Below, piece by piece: positions 1 through 8,858 of a DNA stretch of 64,000 nucleotides. Origin of the DNA: CALBPI01 sp039814545 (lineage in GTDB: Bacteria > Pseudomonadota > Gammaproteobacteria > Steroidobacterales > Woeseiaceae); the NCBI GenBank assembly GCA_039814545.1, contig JBCCBB010000005.1, positions 5,419 to 69,418 of the forward strand, read 5' to 3'. How positions within the stretch are numbered: the stretch's first letter is position 1; every line of letters begins with the position of its first letter. A program made the translations under genes and the position numbers. The notes under the pieces are model-generated. The model made no database searches. It was given only the letters and a program-made list of their open reading frames with translations, and was not told the origin of the DNA.

Positions 1-138
1 CGGCTCAACTGCATGCAGCACCTCCTGAGCCAGCTCGACGACCCGGGTAAGGAGCCGAGCGTCGTGCACGGCCCGGACCCGCTCATCGTCGGGACGCCGG
101 CACAGCTTATCGAGAAAGACGCCCACCTCTGGGAGTGA
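1..138 (+). CDS. C-terminal end of a probable polyphosphate kinase 2 family protein (partial)
   Basis: An open frame enters at base 1 and ends with TGA at 136-138, giving 45 residues. The fragment starts RLNCMQHLLSQLD and has PDPLIVG near its end. This resembles the C-terminus of PPK2-type kinases, which transfer phosphate between polyphosphate and nucleoside diphosphates and often show an arginine-leucine-asparagine stretch followed by a short tail. The catalytic part lies outside the window, so the assignment rests on tail similarity recalled from the family only. It converges on the anti-sigma gene, whose stop is 19 bases away. Confidence 0.5.
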   Translation, partial: RLNCMQHLLSQLDDPGKEPSVVHGPDPLIVGTPAQLIEKDAHLWE

Positions 139-156
139 GCGCCCGGGCGGGCTCGC

Positions 157-1164
157 CTAGGTCGAAAAGCGCAGGTTGCTGTCCGCCATCTCGCGGACGG
201 CATCGACACTGGCCGCGTCGCGACCGATGATCGCGATGCTGCCCGATTCACCGACAGGCAGCAGCACACCCTCTAGGCCGTCACGCGAATAGGACACCGG
301 TGCCTTGAGATCCTTGTGCGGCAGGATCAGCACCGTGACCGGGCCGTTCTTACCCTGCACCACGAGGTGCGGCACGCTCTCGCCGTCGATCACGCAGTTC
401 TTGGCGTAGCTCACCAGGCCGGGTGCATCATTGCGCGTCATGTTCACGCCCGCTGGCTGCAGCGCAGCCGAGAACATGCCATCGTCGACGGCAACACTGG
501 CCGGGCTCATGAAGCCGAGCTCATGCTCGATGTGATCGAACACCTCAGCGGCCAGTGCCTCACCGTCAGGGTCAATAATCTCGGCTGGCGGGCGCAGAAC
601 GAACACGGCCACGAGCGCCACAGCGGCGGCCAGGCTCGCGAACGCGGGCCAGCGGTACATGCTGCTGCCGCGCGATTCAGTCGGCTTGCCGGGGAACGCG
701 ACAACGTTGCCCTCACGACCGACCTCTCGAGCTTCGGCGAGCGCTTCAATGTCCGGCATGTCACCCGTCAACGATGGCGGCACGGGTACCGACATGGCCG
801 CAGACAGTCGCAACTCCATGGCCTTAACGCGCGCAAGAAAGGCCGCGCACTCAGGGTCTGAGGCAACCTTCTCCAGAATCTCGGGGGTCTCACGGTGAGG
901 CTCCGCCAGCACGGCCTCTTTGAAATCAGCCGTGCTCATGCGACCGACTTCCCGGGCTTCGGCGAGCGCCTCGATGTCGGGCATCTCACCCGTCAGCGAC
1001 GGCGGCACCGGCACCGACATGGCGGCCGACAGCTTGAGCTCCATCGCCTGCACGCGCGCGAGAAAGGCCGCGCACTCAGGGTCTGAGGCGGCCTTTGCCA
1101 TAATCTCGGGCGCCTCGCTGCTGGGCTCCGCGAGTACGGCCTTTTTGAACGCTTCGAAATTCAT
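157..1164 (-). CDS. DUF3379-type anti-sigma-like membrane protein with duplicated N-terminal domain
   Basis: 335 residues, read leftwards directly after the ECF sigma gene (14-base gap), so probably its co-transcribed regulator. Residues 1-75 and 76-150 are two nearly identical units, each with FK.AVLAEP, a conserved SDPECAAFLARV and MPDIEALAEAREVGR. One hydrophobic segment follows at about residues 172-190 (FASLAAAVALVAVFVL) and then a C-terminal domain of about 140 residues. This order (cytoplasmic helices, one membrane span, outer domain) fits DUF3379 proteins, which sit next to RpoE-like sigma factors. Inference: it holds the sigma factor at the membrane. The duplication is unusual, since the family normally carries one such unit. 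The internal ATG at 939 could act as a second start. Confidence 0.8.
   Translation of the reverse strand: MNFEAFKKAVLAEPSSEAPEIMAKAASDPECAAFLARVQAMELKLSAAMSVPVPPSLTGEMPDIEALAEAREVGRMSTADFKEAVLAEPHRETPEILEKVASDPECAAFLARVKAMELRLSAAMSVPVPPSLTGDMPDIEALAEAREVGREGNVVAFPGKPTESRGSSMYRWPAFASLAAAVALVAVFVLRPPAEIIDPDGEALAAEVFDHIEHELGFMSPASVAVDDGMFSAALQPAGVNMTRNDAPGLVSYAKNCVIDGESVPHLVVQGKNGPVTVLILPHKDLKAPVSYSRDGLEGVLLPVGESGSIAIIGRDAASVDAVREMADSNLRFST
715..1164 (-). repeat. Tandem in-frame duplication, two 225-bp units
   Basis: Unit 1 is 1164-940 and unit 2 is 939-715. Both encode 75 residues that differ at only about 15 positions, mostly near the start of each unit. Long nucleotide blocks are shared, for example around 1060-1083 and 835-858. 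The unit length is an exact multiple of three, so the frame is kept. This is the 5' part of the anti-sigma-like gene. Confidence 0.9.
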
Positions 1165-1178
1165 CTCGTTCGCTTGCT

Positions 1179-1703
1179 CTAATCGGCCTCGGGCTCGCCG
1201 AGGTCGAAGTTCTCAATCAGTTTTTTCCTCGCCCGGTGCAGCCGGGTAAGCACGGCACCATTAGTAAGACCCATGATGTCGGCAATTTCTTTCGTCGAAT
1301 GCCCCAAAACCACCTGCAGCACCAGCGGCTCGCGGTAATCGGGCTCCAGTTCGCCAATGGCCTTGTGCAAGTCGTCCTGGTCCGTGGAATCCTCGCTCGA
1401 GATCTGCAGCGTGGGCGCACCCACCAGCTCGTCGATATCCACAGTTTCGTGACGCTTGCGCTCAAAGAACCGCGCGTTCTCGCGCCGCACGATGGTCAGC
1501 AGCCACGGCTTGGCGGCGGCGTCCTCGCGCAGGTTGTCCAGCGAGCGCCAGGCCCGGACCATGGCGTCTTGCACCACGTCTTCGGCCAGCGCCGCGTCCC
1601 CGTTCAGCCAGTAGGCGTATCGGAACAGGTCCGCCCTGTGCGCACCGACCAATCGGTCGTAGCGCCGTTTACGTTCTAAATCAGCCTTGGCGGCTTGTGA
1701 CAT
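1179..1703 (-). CDS. ECF (RpoE-like) RNA polymerase sigma factor
   Basis: 174 residues, the normal length of an extracytoplasmic-function sigma factor. Region 2 is visible at about residues 22-90 (DLFRYAYWLNGD, AEDVVQDAMVRAWRS, then PWLLTIVRRE). Region 4 lies at about 115-165 with a helix-turn-helix around STKEIADIMGLTNGAVLTRL. The start is ATG at 1703. The downstream DUF3379 gene is its likely anti-sigma factor. The gene is divergent from hemB across 150 bases. The signal it answers to cannot be read from the sequence. Confidence 0.92.
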   Translation of the reverse strand: MSQAAKADLERKRRYDRLVGAHRADLFRYAYWLNGDAALAEDVVQDAMVRAWRSLDNLREDAAAKPWLLTIVRRENARFFERKRHETVDIDELVGAPTLQISSEDSTDQDDLHKAIGELEPDYREPLVLQVVLGHSTKEIADIMGLTNGAVLTRLHRARKKLIENFDLGEPEAD

Positions 1704-1795
1704 CTCTAGACCTGCTCTCGGGCCGATTCATTACCGGAAATTCGAAACAATTTTCGACACCCGGTGCCGTCCTTCGCCGGCGCGCTTTACTTTAC

Positions 1796-1825
1796 TTGGA
1801 CACGCCGGGTGATAACAGCCACAAT
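1796..1825 (+). promoter_or_regulatory. Candidate sigma-70 promoter for hemB
   Basis: TTGGAC at 1796-1801 and CACAAT at 1820-1825, 18 bases apart, about 30 bases before the hemB ATG. The -10 matches TATAAT at only four of six positions, so this is a suggestion. Confidence 0.35.
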
Positions 1826-1853
1826 CTAAAGAGAAAACGGTGCCCAAACCCGC

Positions 1854-2861
1854 ATGCATAACGACAAGACACCCGGTTTCCCGCTGACGCGCATGCGTCG
1901 CCGCCGTCGCCATGGCTGGCTCCGGGAAATGCTCGCCGAGCACCGGCTCGACGCCAGCGACTTCATCTACCCCGTATTCGTCACTGACGGCGAGGGCATC
2001 GCCGAGGCCGTGCCCTCGATGCCCGGCGTCTCGCGGCGCAGCATCGACGTGCTCGCGGAGCACCTGGGCGATGTTGCAGCGGCGGGCATCCCAGCTGTCG
2101 TCCTCTTTCCGGTCATCGAGGCCGGGCTCAAGAGCGAAGACGGCGACGAGTGCCACAATCCGGACGGGCTGGTGCCCCGAACGATTCGCGCCATCAAGCA
2201 GACCTACCCCGATCTCGGCGTCATCACTGACGTCGCACTCGACCCCTACACGACTCACGGCCAGGACGGCATCATCGACGAGACGGGCTACGTCCTCAAC
2301 GACGTGACCGTGTCGATGCTCGAACGCCAGGCGGTCTCGCACGCTGACGCCGGTGCCGACATTGTGGCGCCGTCGGACATGATGGACGGCCGCATTGGTG
2401 CCATCCGCCGGGCGCTCGAGGTCAACGGCCACATCAACACGCTCGTGCTGTCTTACGCCGCCAAGTACGCCTCGTGCTACTACGGGCCCTTCCGCGACGC
2501 CGTGGGTTCGGCAGGCAACCTGGGCGGTGGCGGCAAACACAGCTACCAGATGGACCCGGCCAACGGGCGCGAGGCCATGCACGAGGTCAGCCTGGACATC
2601 GACGAGGGCGCCGACATCGTCATGGTGAAACCTGCGCTGCCCTATCTCGACGTCATCCGTCGCATTACGGCCGAGTTCGAGACACCCGTCACGGCCTACC
2701 AGGTCAGTGGCGAATACGCTCAGATCAAAGCCGCCGGCGCCAACGGCTGGCTCGATGAACGCCAGGCCGCACTGGAGGCCCTGTTGTCGATCAAGCGCGC
2801 CGGCGCCCGGGCGATCCTGACCTATTACGCACTTGATGCGGTAGGCTGGCTCAACGATTAA
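1854..2861 (+). CDS. hemB: Delta-aminolevulinic acid dehydratase (porphobilinogen synthase)
   Basis: 335 residues, full length. It condenses two molecules of 5-aminolevulinate to porphobilinogen in haem biosynthesis in the cytoplasm. The two active-site lysines are visible: Lys204 in SYAAKYASCYYGPF and Lys259 in ADIVMVKPALPYLD, the second being the Schiff-base lysine. The metal loop reads ALDPYTTHGQDG, without the cysteine cluster of zinc-type enzymes, so this belongs to the magnesium-dependent class known from Pseudomonas. The N-terminus (PLTRMRRRR) also fits that class. The next gene, aroE, starts 30 bases downstream in the same direction. Confidence 0.97.
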   Translation: MHNDKTPGFPLTRMRRRRRHGWLREMLAEHRLDASDFIYPVFVTDGEGIAEAVPSMPGVSRRSIDVLAEHLGDVAAAGIPAVVLFPVIEAGLKSEDGDECHNPDGLVPRTIRAIKQTYPDLGVITDVALDPYTTHGQDGIIDETGYVLNDVTVSMLERQAVSHADAGADIVAPSDMMDGRIGAIRRALEVNGHINTLVLSYAAKYASCYYGPFRDAVGSAGNLGGGGKHSYQMDPANGREAMHEVSLDIDEGADIVMVKPALPYLDVIRRITAEFETPVTAYQVSGEYAQIKAAGANGWLDERQAALEALLSIKRAGARAILTYYALDAVGWLND

Positions 2862-2891
2862 GCACTTGCAGGGACGAGGAGCACAACCGCT

Positions 2892-3731
2892 GTGACTGAC
2901 GAGACCGCGATCCTGGACCGATACGGCGTCATGGGCCACCCTGTTTCGCACAGCAAATCGCCCGTCATCCACACGCTTTTCGCCGAGCAGACGGACCAGC
3001 ACCTCAAGTATGAATTGCTCGACGTCCCTCGCGACAAGCTGGACACGGCCGTGCGCCAGTTTCAGCGCAGCGGCGGCCGCGGCCTCAACGTCACTGTGCC
3101 GCACAAGACGCGCGTCGTGCGGCTTGTCGACGAGCTTTCCGAAGAGGCCAGCATCGCGGGCGCCGTGAACACACTCATCATCGAGTCGGACCGTATCGTC
3201 GGCCACAACACAGACGGCATCGGTCTCGTCCGCGACCTCACCGATAACTGGGACTATTCCGCGGGCGGCAAACGCATCTTGGTGCTGGGCGCGGGCGGCG
3301 CCACCCAGGGCATCCTGGGTCCGCTACTGGAGCTGTCACCCGAAGAGCTCGTCATCGCCAACCGGAACGTTGAAAAGGCCAAGGCGCTGGCCGACCACTT
3401 CGGGACGCTGGGAGATGTGCGCGCCGTGAAGTTTGGCGAACTGCGTGACGGCGACACCTATGACCTGATCATCAATGCCACCTCGGCAGGATTGCAGGGC
3501 GAAGCGCCGCCGTTCCCGCGCAACGCTATCGACAGACATTCGACAGCTTGCTACGACCTGGCCTATGCGCTTCGAACGACGCCGTTCATCGCCTGGGCCC
3601 AACAGATGGATGCAGCCCGCACCCGCAGCGGCTGGGGCATGCTCATCGAACAGGCGGCAGAGTCTTTCCGGCTCTGGCGGGGCGTGATGCCCGACACAGG
3701 CCCCGTGCTCAAACAGTTGCCCGTCACCTGA
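2892..3731 (+). CDS. aroE: Shikimate dehydrogenase
   Basis: 279 residues from a GTG start. It reduces 3-dehydroshikimate to shikimate with NADPH in the chorismate pathway, which also feeds the trp operon further along. The N-terminal substrate domain has GHPVSHSKSPVIH and the catalytic-lysine segment NVTVPHKTRV. The NADP domain has VLGAGGATQGIL followed by NRNVEKA, a typical NADPH-selecting loop. The C-terminus retains GWGMLIEQAAESFRLW. It probably shares a transcript with hemB. Confidence 0.97.
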   Translation: MTDETAILDRYGVMGHPVSHSKSPVIHTLFAEQTDQHLKYELLDVPRDKLDTAVRQFQRSGGRGLNVTVPHKTRVVRLVDELSEEASIAGAVNTLIIESDRIVGHNTDGIGLVRDLTDNWDYSAGGKRILVLGAGGATQGILGPLLELSPEELVIANRNVEKAKALADHFGTLGDVRAVKFGELRDGDTYDLIINATSAGLQGEAPPFPRNAIDRHSTACYDLAYALRTTPFIAWAQQMDAARTRSGWGMLIEQAAESFRLWRGVMPDTGPVLKQLPVT

Positions 3732-3770
3732 AGCACCTGGCCCCGCCTCCAGGGGCTTAGACAGATAGTT

Positions 3771-3796
3771 CGACAGAGCTGTCGCATCAGTGCGAC
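3771..3796. repeat. Two overlapping inverted repeats upstream of the DUF4397 gene
   Basis: CGACAG-AG-CTGTCG at 3771-3784 overlaps GTCGCA-TCAG-TGCGAC at 3781-3796. The two hairpins share bases 3781-3784 and are mutually exclusive as RNA, or they could be an operator-like site as DNA. They lie in the 148-base gap between aroE and the lipoprotein gene, about 85 bases before its ATG. Function unknown. Confidence 0.5.
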
Positions 3797-3879
3797 AAAA
3801 TCTGTGCATCCACCCTAATCTCGACGTCGAATCCGCGCTGGCAACCCGCATCTGGTTGTCAGAATTAAGGAGCGACTCC

Positions 3880-5241
3880 ATGTTGAAGAAGTTTTTTGCC
3901 CCGGTGCTCGCGCTGGGTCTGCTGGCGGTAGCTGGCTGTGACGTATTTGACGATGATGACGACAACGTCGTACTCGAGTCGGCAACGATCCGTGTCCTGC
4001 ACGCATCGCCCGACGCCCCGGACGTCAATGTCCTGATCGACGGCGACACGTTTGTTGCCGGCGCGCCCTTCAAGGCCGGCACGGGCTTCAGCGTTGTCCG
4101 CCCGGGCACCTACAGCGTTCAGGTCGACGGCATCACGCCCGGCGGCACGGCGACCGTCATCTCGGCCGACGTCACGCTCGACGCCGACACCGAAACGACG
4201 GTCATTGCCGTAGGCGGCGTCGCCAATATTGCGCCCCTGCTCATCACGAATGAGCGCAGCGCAGTCGCAGGCGGTAACTTCCGCGCCACAGTCGTGCACG
4301 CAGCACCCAATGCCCCGGCTGTAGACGTTTACGTCACGGCACCGGGAGCAGATCTCTCGGCCAGCGCGCCGCTCGGCAGCTTCTCGTTCCAGGGCTCGCT
4401 GGGTCCCGTCGATGTGGCCGCTGGTGACTACCAGATCAGCGTCACGGTGGCCGGCGATGCCAGCGCCGTCGTCTTCGACAGCGGTACGATCACGATCCCA
4501 GACGGCGCCAACCTGCTCCTCGCCGCCGTCGAGAACACGGGCCCGGGTGCCGCGCCCATCAGCCTCGTCGTACTCGACGGCGCGGGCGCCGGCGAAATCC
4601 TCGACACCAACACGCCGGCCGCACTTCGCGTGATTCACGCGTCACCCGACGCACCGGCTGTTGACGTCGTCGTCAACGATGGCTTTGCAGCACCGCTGAT
4701 CGAAGACCTCGAGTTCCCGAACCCCGCGCCTAACGCCGTCGACTACGTCGAAGTACCGGCTGCGGACTACAACGTGAAAGTCACGGTCGCCAACGACCCG
4801 GGCGTTATCGCCATTGACGCTGACCTGACGCTCGACGCTGGTGTGAACTACTCGGTCTACGCTGTCGACTTCCTGGCCAACATCGCGCCGCTCGTCCTCG
4901 TTGATGATCCGCGTGCCATCGCCACGGAAGCACGTGTGCGCATCGTGCACGCCTCGCCCACGGCTCAGGACGTCGACATCTATGTCACGGCGCCGGGTAC
5001 CGACATCGCGACGGTCGACCCGACCTTCGCCACGGTACCGTTCCAGGCTGAGACGGGTTACGTCCCGCTGGCCGGCGGCACCTACACGGTGACGGTCGTA
5101 CCAGCAGGCACGACGACGGCAGCCATCGGCCCGATCGACATCACGATCGCCGACGGCGGCGTCTACACGGCGATTGCCCGTGACCCGCTGCCCGGCTCGA
5201 CGGACCTCGGTCTGATCCTGCTCGACGACTTCAACGACTAA
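3880..5241 (+). CDS. DUF4397-repeat lipoprotein
   Basis: 453 residues from ATG 3880, chosen because AAGGAG lies at 3867-3872 and a lipoprotein signal follows at once (hydrophobic run, then LAVAGC, with Cys22 as the lipidated residue). The frame is open upstream to 3790, but that part has no signal sequence. The mature part begins with an acidic run of aspartates. It then contains four DUF4397-type beta-sandwich repeats, each opening with a variant of R(V/I)(L/I/V)HA(S/A)P.AP.VDV. The predicted product is acidic and anchored to a membrane; the usual role of such proteins is unknown. It is a single-gene unit, bounded downstream by a strong terminator. Confidence 0.88.
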   Translation: MLKKFFAPVLALGLLAVAGCDVFDDDDDNVVLESATIRVLHASPDAPDVNVLIDGDTFVAGAPFKAGTGFSVVRPGTYSVQVDGITPGGTATVISADVTLDADTETTVIAVGGVANIAPLLITNERSAVAGGNFRATVVHAAPNAPAVDVYVTAPGADLSASAPLGSFSFQGSLGPVDVAAGDYQISVTVAGDASAVVFDSGTITIPDGANLLLAAVENTGPGAAPISLVVLDGAGAGEILDTNTPAALRVIHASPDAPAVDVVVNDGFAAPLIEDLEFPNPAPNAVDYVEVPAADYNVKVTVANDPGVIAIDADLTLDAGVNYSVYAVDFLANIAPLVLVDDPRAIATEARVRIVHASPTAQDVDIYVTAPGTDIATVDPTFATVPFQAETGYVPLAGGTYTVTVVPAGTTTAAIGPIDITIADGGVYTAIARDPLPGSTDLGLILLDDFND

Positions 5242-5278
5242 GCTCGTGGTGCCGGCCACCCCGCTGGCACAGTCGTAC

Positions 5279-5311
5279 AGGCCTCCCCGCTTCGGCGGGG
5301 AGGCCTTTTTT
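5279..5311 (+). terminator. Rho-independent terminator after the DUF4397 gene
   Basis: A perfect 12-bp stem (5279-5290 with 5295-5306) closes a TTCG tetraloop and runs into a T-tract at 5305-5311. It serves the rightward DUF4397 gene. It also sits directly beyond the stop of the leftward glutathione reductase gene, but there is no T-tract in that direction. Confidence 0.95.
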
Positions 5312-5316
5312 GTGCG

Positions 5317-6663
5317 CTAGCGCATCGTGACGAATTCTTCGGCGCTCGTCGGATGGATGGCCACGGTGTCATCGAAGTCGCGCTTGGTCGCACCCATGCG
5401 CAAAGCCACCGCGAACCCCTGCAGCATCTCGTCGGCGCCATCACCAAAGACGTGGCAGCCCACGATGCGCTCCTCCTCACCCACGCAGACGAGCTTCATC
5501 GCGGCGTGTCGCTTCTCCGATCCGAGCGCGTAGCGCATGGGCGTGAAGCCCGAGGTGTAAACGCGCACGGCGTCGCCATGTTCGGCGCACGCTTCGGCTT
5601 CGGTCATACCCACCGTGCCCGTGGGCGGATGGGTGAAGATCACGGTGGCAATGTTCTCGTAGTCGAGGCGACGGTCGGCCATGCCGCCCCAGAGTCGATC
5701 GGAAAGCCGGCGGCCCGCCGCAATGGCCACGGGCGTGAGCGCGACGGCACCCGTGACGTCGCCGAGCGCGAAAATATGCGGCACGGTGGTCTGCTGCCAG
5801 GCATCAACGGGCACAAACCCGTCTGCATCGGCCCGCAGGCCCGCCGCCGCCAGATTGAGGTCATCGGTCGCCGCAGCGCGGCCGATCGCCCAGATGACAC
5901 AGTCCAGCCGCTCGAACGCCCGCCCATCCTCGGTCTCGAGAGTGAGCCCGTCTGAGGTCTTCATCAGTGAGGTGGGTACGGCGTGCTGTTCGACGGTGAT
6001 GCCATCCGCGGCCAACGCGCCGGCCACCTCTTCGCGCAGCATCTCGTCGAAGCTTCGCAGCACCCCGTCGAAACGCGTGAGGATCGTCACCTCCGCGCCC
6101 AGGGCCTGCAGGACCCCGCCGAGCTCGACGGCCACGTAGCCGCTGCCGGCGATGGCGATGCGCCTGGGCATCTGCTCGAGCTCGAAGAAGCTGTCGGAGG
6201 TGATGCCGAGTTCAGCGCCGGGCAAGTCGGGCCAGCGCGGGAAACCGCCCGTCGCGATCGTGATGCGTTCGGCCCTGTAGCGACGGCCGTTGGCCTCAAC
6301 CGTGTGCGCGTCGACGAAGTGCGCGCGGCCGTCGATGACCTCAATGTCCTTGCTCGACAGGTTGCGCGCGTAGATGTCGTTGAGACGGCGCACATAGGCG
6401 TCGCGGGCCGTCTTGAGCGACGCCCAGTCATGGCCCGGCGCGTGCGGTGCGAACCCGTAGGACGGTGCCAACCCGCCTTCGTGGGCGATACTGGCCGCAT
6501 ACCACATGACCTTCTTGGGCACGCAGCCCACGTTCACGCAGGTACCGCCGAGCGGACCCGATTCAAACACCAAGACACGGGCACCGTACTGCGCCGCGCG
6601 CTGAGCGTGGGCCAGGCCGCCGCTGCCGCCGCCAATCACAATCAGGTCGTAGTCGTCACTCAT
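5317..6663 (-). CDS. gor: Glutathione-disulfide reductase
   Basis: 448 residues from ATG 6663; another ATG directly before it at 6666 is equally possible, and an upstream extension to 6705 lacks family similarity. It is an FAD enzyme that reduces glutathione disulfide with NADPH. The N-terminal FAD motif is GGGSGGLAHA, followed by the redox-active pair CVNVGC (Cys42, Cys47). The second dinucleotide site reads GSGYVAVELGG, with arginines in the following TRFDGVLRSFD that fit NADPH use. The C-terminal dimer domain ends with HPTSAEEFVTMR, carrying the catalytic His-Glu pair. It is divergent from prlC. Confidence 0.95.
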   Translation of the reverse strand: MSDDYDLIVIGGGSGGLAHAQRAAQYGARVLVFESGPLGGTCVNVGCVPKKVMWYAASIAHEGGLAPSYGFAPHAPGHDWASLKTARDAYVRRLNDIYARNLSSKDIEVIDGRAHFVDAHTVEANGRRYRAERITIATGGFPRWPDLPGAELGITSDSFFELEQMPRRIAIAGSGYVAVELGGVLQALGAEVTILTRFDGVLRSFDEMLREEVAGALAADGITVEQHAVPTSLMKTSDGLTLETEDGRAFERLDCVIWAIGRAAATDDLNLAAAGLRADADGFVPVDAWQQTTVPHIFALGDVTGAVALTPVAIAAGRRLSDRLWGGMADRRLDYENIATVIFTHPPTGTVGMTEAEACAEHGDAVRVYTSGFTPMRYALGSEKRHAAMKLVCVGEEERIVGCHVFGDGADEMLQGFAVALRMGATKRDFDDTVAIHPTSAEEFVTMR

Positions 6664-6685
6664 CATTCGTCTTTTTCGAAGCCGG

Positions 6686-6713
6686 CTGGAGCGCCGAAAA
6701 CGCATGCTACACT
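6686..6713 (+). promoter_or_regulatory. Candidate extended -10 promoter for prlC
   Basis: TGC directly precedes TACACT at 6708-6713, which resembles an extended -10 element. A weak CTGGAG lies 16 bases upstream at 6686-6691. It is 31 bases before the prlC ATG. Confidence 0.35.
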
Positions 6714-6744
6714 TCCGAGCGTTCTAGCTTAAATCCGTCGCCAC

Positions 6745-8775
6745 ATGCCGCCTTCCACAACGCAGGACGCGTTCCCGGGCCTGCCAGATTTCGACTCGAT
6801 CACCGCGACGGATATCGTGCCTTTGACCGAGGCCCTGATCGCGCGCAGCCGCGAGCGCGTACAGGCACTTGAGGCACTCGAGTCGCCCGACTTCGACAAT
6901 TTCGTGGTGCCCTTCGAGGAGCTGCGACACGACGTGTCGCGAACCTGGTCGCCCGTGTCGCACCTGCAGATGGTGCGCAACAGCGAGACCTGGCAGGCGC
7001 ATTACCTGGAGGCACTGGGCCTGTTGGCAGCCTTCCAGTCCGAGCTGGCCCAGAACACCCGGTTGTTCACCAACTTCGAAGCCCTGCACGATGCGCTCGA
7101 TGAGGACGCCGACCACGAGCAGCGCGCGCTGCTAGAACACGCGTTGCGCGACTTCCGGCTTGCGGGCGTGGCGCTCAACGAGGACGACAAGGCCCGCTTC
7201 CGGGCGCTCTCGCAGGCGCTGTCTGAAGACCAGGCCAGTTTCTCAAGCAACCTGCAGCAGAGCGGCGACGCGTGGCAGTGGGCCACGCGCGACGCCGATG
7301 CCGTTGCGGGCATTCCCGACACCTTTCTGGCAACCGCAGCACGCGCCGCCGAGCAGGCCGGGCAGGACGGCTGGTTGTTCGACCTGGCGCAGCCCACCTA
7401 CATTGCCGTTATGACCCATGCCCGCGCGCGCGACACGCGCAAGCGCTTCTACACGGCCTGGCTGACGCGTGCCGCGGACACGGGCCCACACGACGTGAAG
7501 TGGGACAATGCGGCGCTCATGGCACGTATCCTGGGCCACCGCACGGAGATGGCCGGGCTGCTCGGCTTCGACAATTACGCGGAGTACTCGCTGGCACCCA
7601 AAATGGCCGGCAGCGTCGATGAGGTTGTCAGCTTCCTGAAGGACCTTGCACAACGCAGTTTGCCGACGGCGCGCCGCGAGCTCGCCGAGCTGCAGCTGCT
7701 CGCAGGTCACGAGCTTGCGCCCTGGGATCTCGCGTTCTTCAGCGAGCGCCTGCGCGAGCAGCATTACGCCATCTCCGAGGAGCAGGTCCGCCCCTACTTC
7801 CCTGCGGGTCGTGTGATGGACGGTTTGTTCGGCCTGGCCGAGCGCCTGTTCGGGCTGTCGCTGGAGCGCAACGAAGCACCCTCCGTCTGGCACGACAGCG
7901 TTGAGTTCATCGTCGTCCGAGATGCCGGCGGCGAGATCATGGGCAGCTTCTACACCGACCTCTACGCGCGCGCGGGGAAACGCGCCGGCGCCTGGATCGA
8001 CGAGTGCATCGTCAGAAAGGCTTTGCCCGGAAGCAGCGCCCTGCCCGTTGGCTACCTCGTCTGCAACTTCCCGCCCGAGCAGCCCGACGCGCCTTCGCTG
8101 CTGACGCACGACGAAGTGGTGACGCTATTCCACGAGTTTGGCCACATGCTGCACCACCTGCTCACGCGGGTCGGCTACCCGAGTATTGCCGGCATCAACG
8201 GCGTGCCCTGGGACGCCGTCGAGCTGCCCAGTCAGTTTCTCGAGAACTTCGCCTGGCAGTTCGATGTGTTGCGCCAGTGCTCGGGGCACTATCAGGACGG
8301 CACGCCGCTGCCGCGCGTCGTCTTCGACCGACTCGCCGCCGCGCGCAATGCCGGCGCGGGCCTCAGCATGCTGCGCCAGCTCGAGTTTTCGTTGTTCGAC
8401 TTCCAGCTGCACGCCCGCAGCGACGCGGCCGAATCCGGCGTGCTCGAAACCGTGCGCGACAGCACTCGCGCCGAGGTTGCGCTCGTGCCGCCACCCGAGT
8501 GGGTGCGGTTTGAGAACGGCTTCGCCCACATCTTCGCGGGCGGCTACGCCGCGGGCTACTACAGCTACAAGTGGGCCGAGGTGCTCGCCGCCGATGCCTT
8601 TGCCGCGTTTGACGAGGCGGGCGACGTGTTCGACCCGGGTACCGCCGGGCGATTCCGCCAGCACATTCTCGAGGTCGGCGGCAGCCGCGATATTCACCAT
8701 GCTTATGTCGCGTTCCGTGGCAGAACGCCGCGAATTGACGCCTTGCTGCAGCAACACGGCATCGAAGCCGCCTGA
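6745..8775 (+). CDS. prlC: Oligopeptidase A (M3 family zinc metallopeptidase)
   Basis: 676 residues, the usual length. It degrades short peptides, including cleaved signal peptides, in the cytoplasm. The zinc site HEFGH is at residues 463-467 within LFHEFGHMLHHLL, and the third ligand region follows about 25 residues later in ELPSQFLENF. The late motif FAHIFAGGYAAGYYSYKWAEVL, which shapes the substrate pocket in M3 enzymes, is complete. It is a single gene, 83 bases before the HD-domain gene on the same strand. Confidence 0.95.
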   Translation: MPPSTTQDAFPGLPDFDSITATDIVPLTEALIARSRERVQALEALESPDFDNFVVPFEELRHDVSRTWSPVSHLQMVRNSETWQAHYLEALGLLAAFQSELAQNTRLFTNFEALHDALDEDADHEQRALLEHALRDFRLAGVALNEDDKARFRALSQALSEDQASFSSNLQQSGDAWQWATRDADAVAGIPDTFLATAARAAEQAGQDGWLFDLAQPTYIAVMTHARARDTRKRFYTAWLTRAADTGPHDVKWDNAALMARILGHRTEMAGLLGFDNYAEYSLAPKMAGSVDEVVSFLKDLAQRSLPTARRELAELQLLAGHELAPWDLAFFSERLREQHYAISEEQVRPYFPAGRVMDGLFGLAERLFGLSLERNEAPSVWHDSVEFIVVRDAGGEIMGSFYTDLYARAGKRAGAWIDECIVRKALPGSSALPVGYLVCNFPPEQPDAPSLLTHDEVVTLFHEFGHMLHHLLTRVGYPSIAGINGVPWDAVELPSQFLENFAWQFDVLRQCSGHYQDGTPLPRVVFDRLAAARNAGAGLSMLRQLEFSLFDFQLHARSDAAESGVLETVRDSTRAEVALVPPPEWVRFENGFAHIFAGGYAAGYYSYKWAEVLAADAFAAFDEAGDVFDPGTAGRFRQHILEVGGSRDIHHAYVAFRGRTPRIDALLQQHGIEAA

Positions 8776-8858
8776 CGCACGTCGGGTTTGCTGGCGCCGA
8801 GCCCGGGCGCTGCCGTACACTGGGTCGATTCGACAGAAGTTCAGGTTCGACCCGATAC

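Noticed and set aside
1731..3206. 491-residue open frame on the minus strand
   Set aside because: It lies antisense to hemB and aroE, which have clear family motifs. Long antisense frames are usual in GC-rich genes, and the product has no recognisable domain.
7243..8109. 288-residue minus-strand frame within prlC
   Set aside because: Shadow of the oligopeptidase A gene; no start signal and no domain.
8816..8821. TACACT as promoter of the HD-domain gene
   Set aside because: The nearest -35-like TTGCTG is 22 bases upstream, which is too far; the 17-base position reads GGCGCC.
8776..8858. GTTCGACCC-like sequence as a tRNA remnant
   Set aside because: Only the T-loop-like string is present. 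No acceptor stem or anticodon arm can be built around it.
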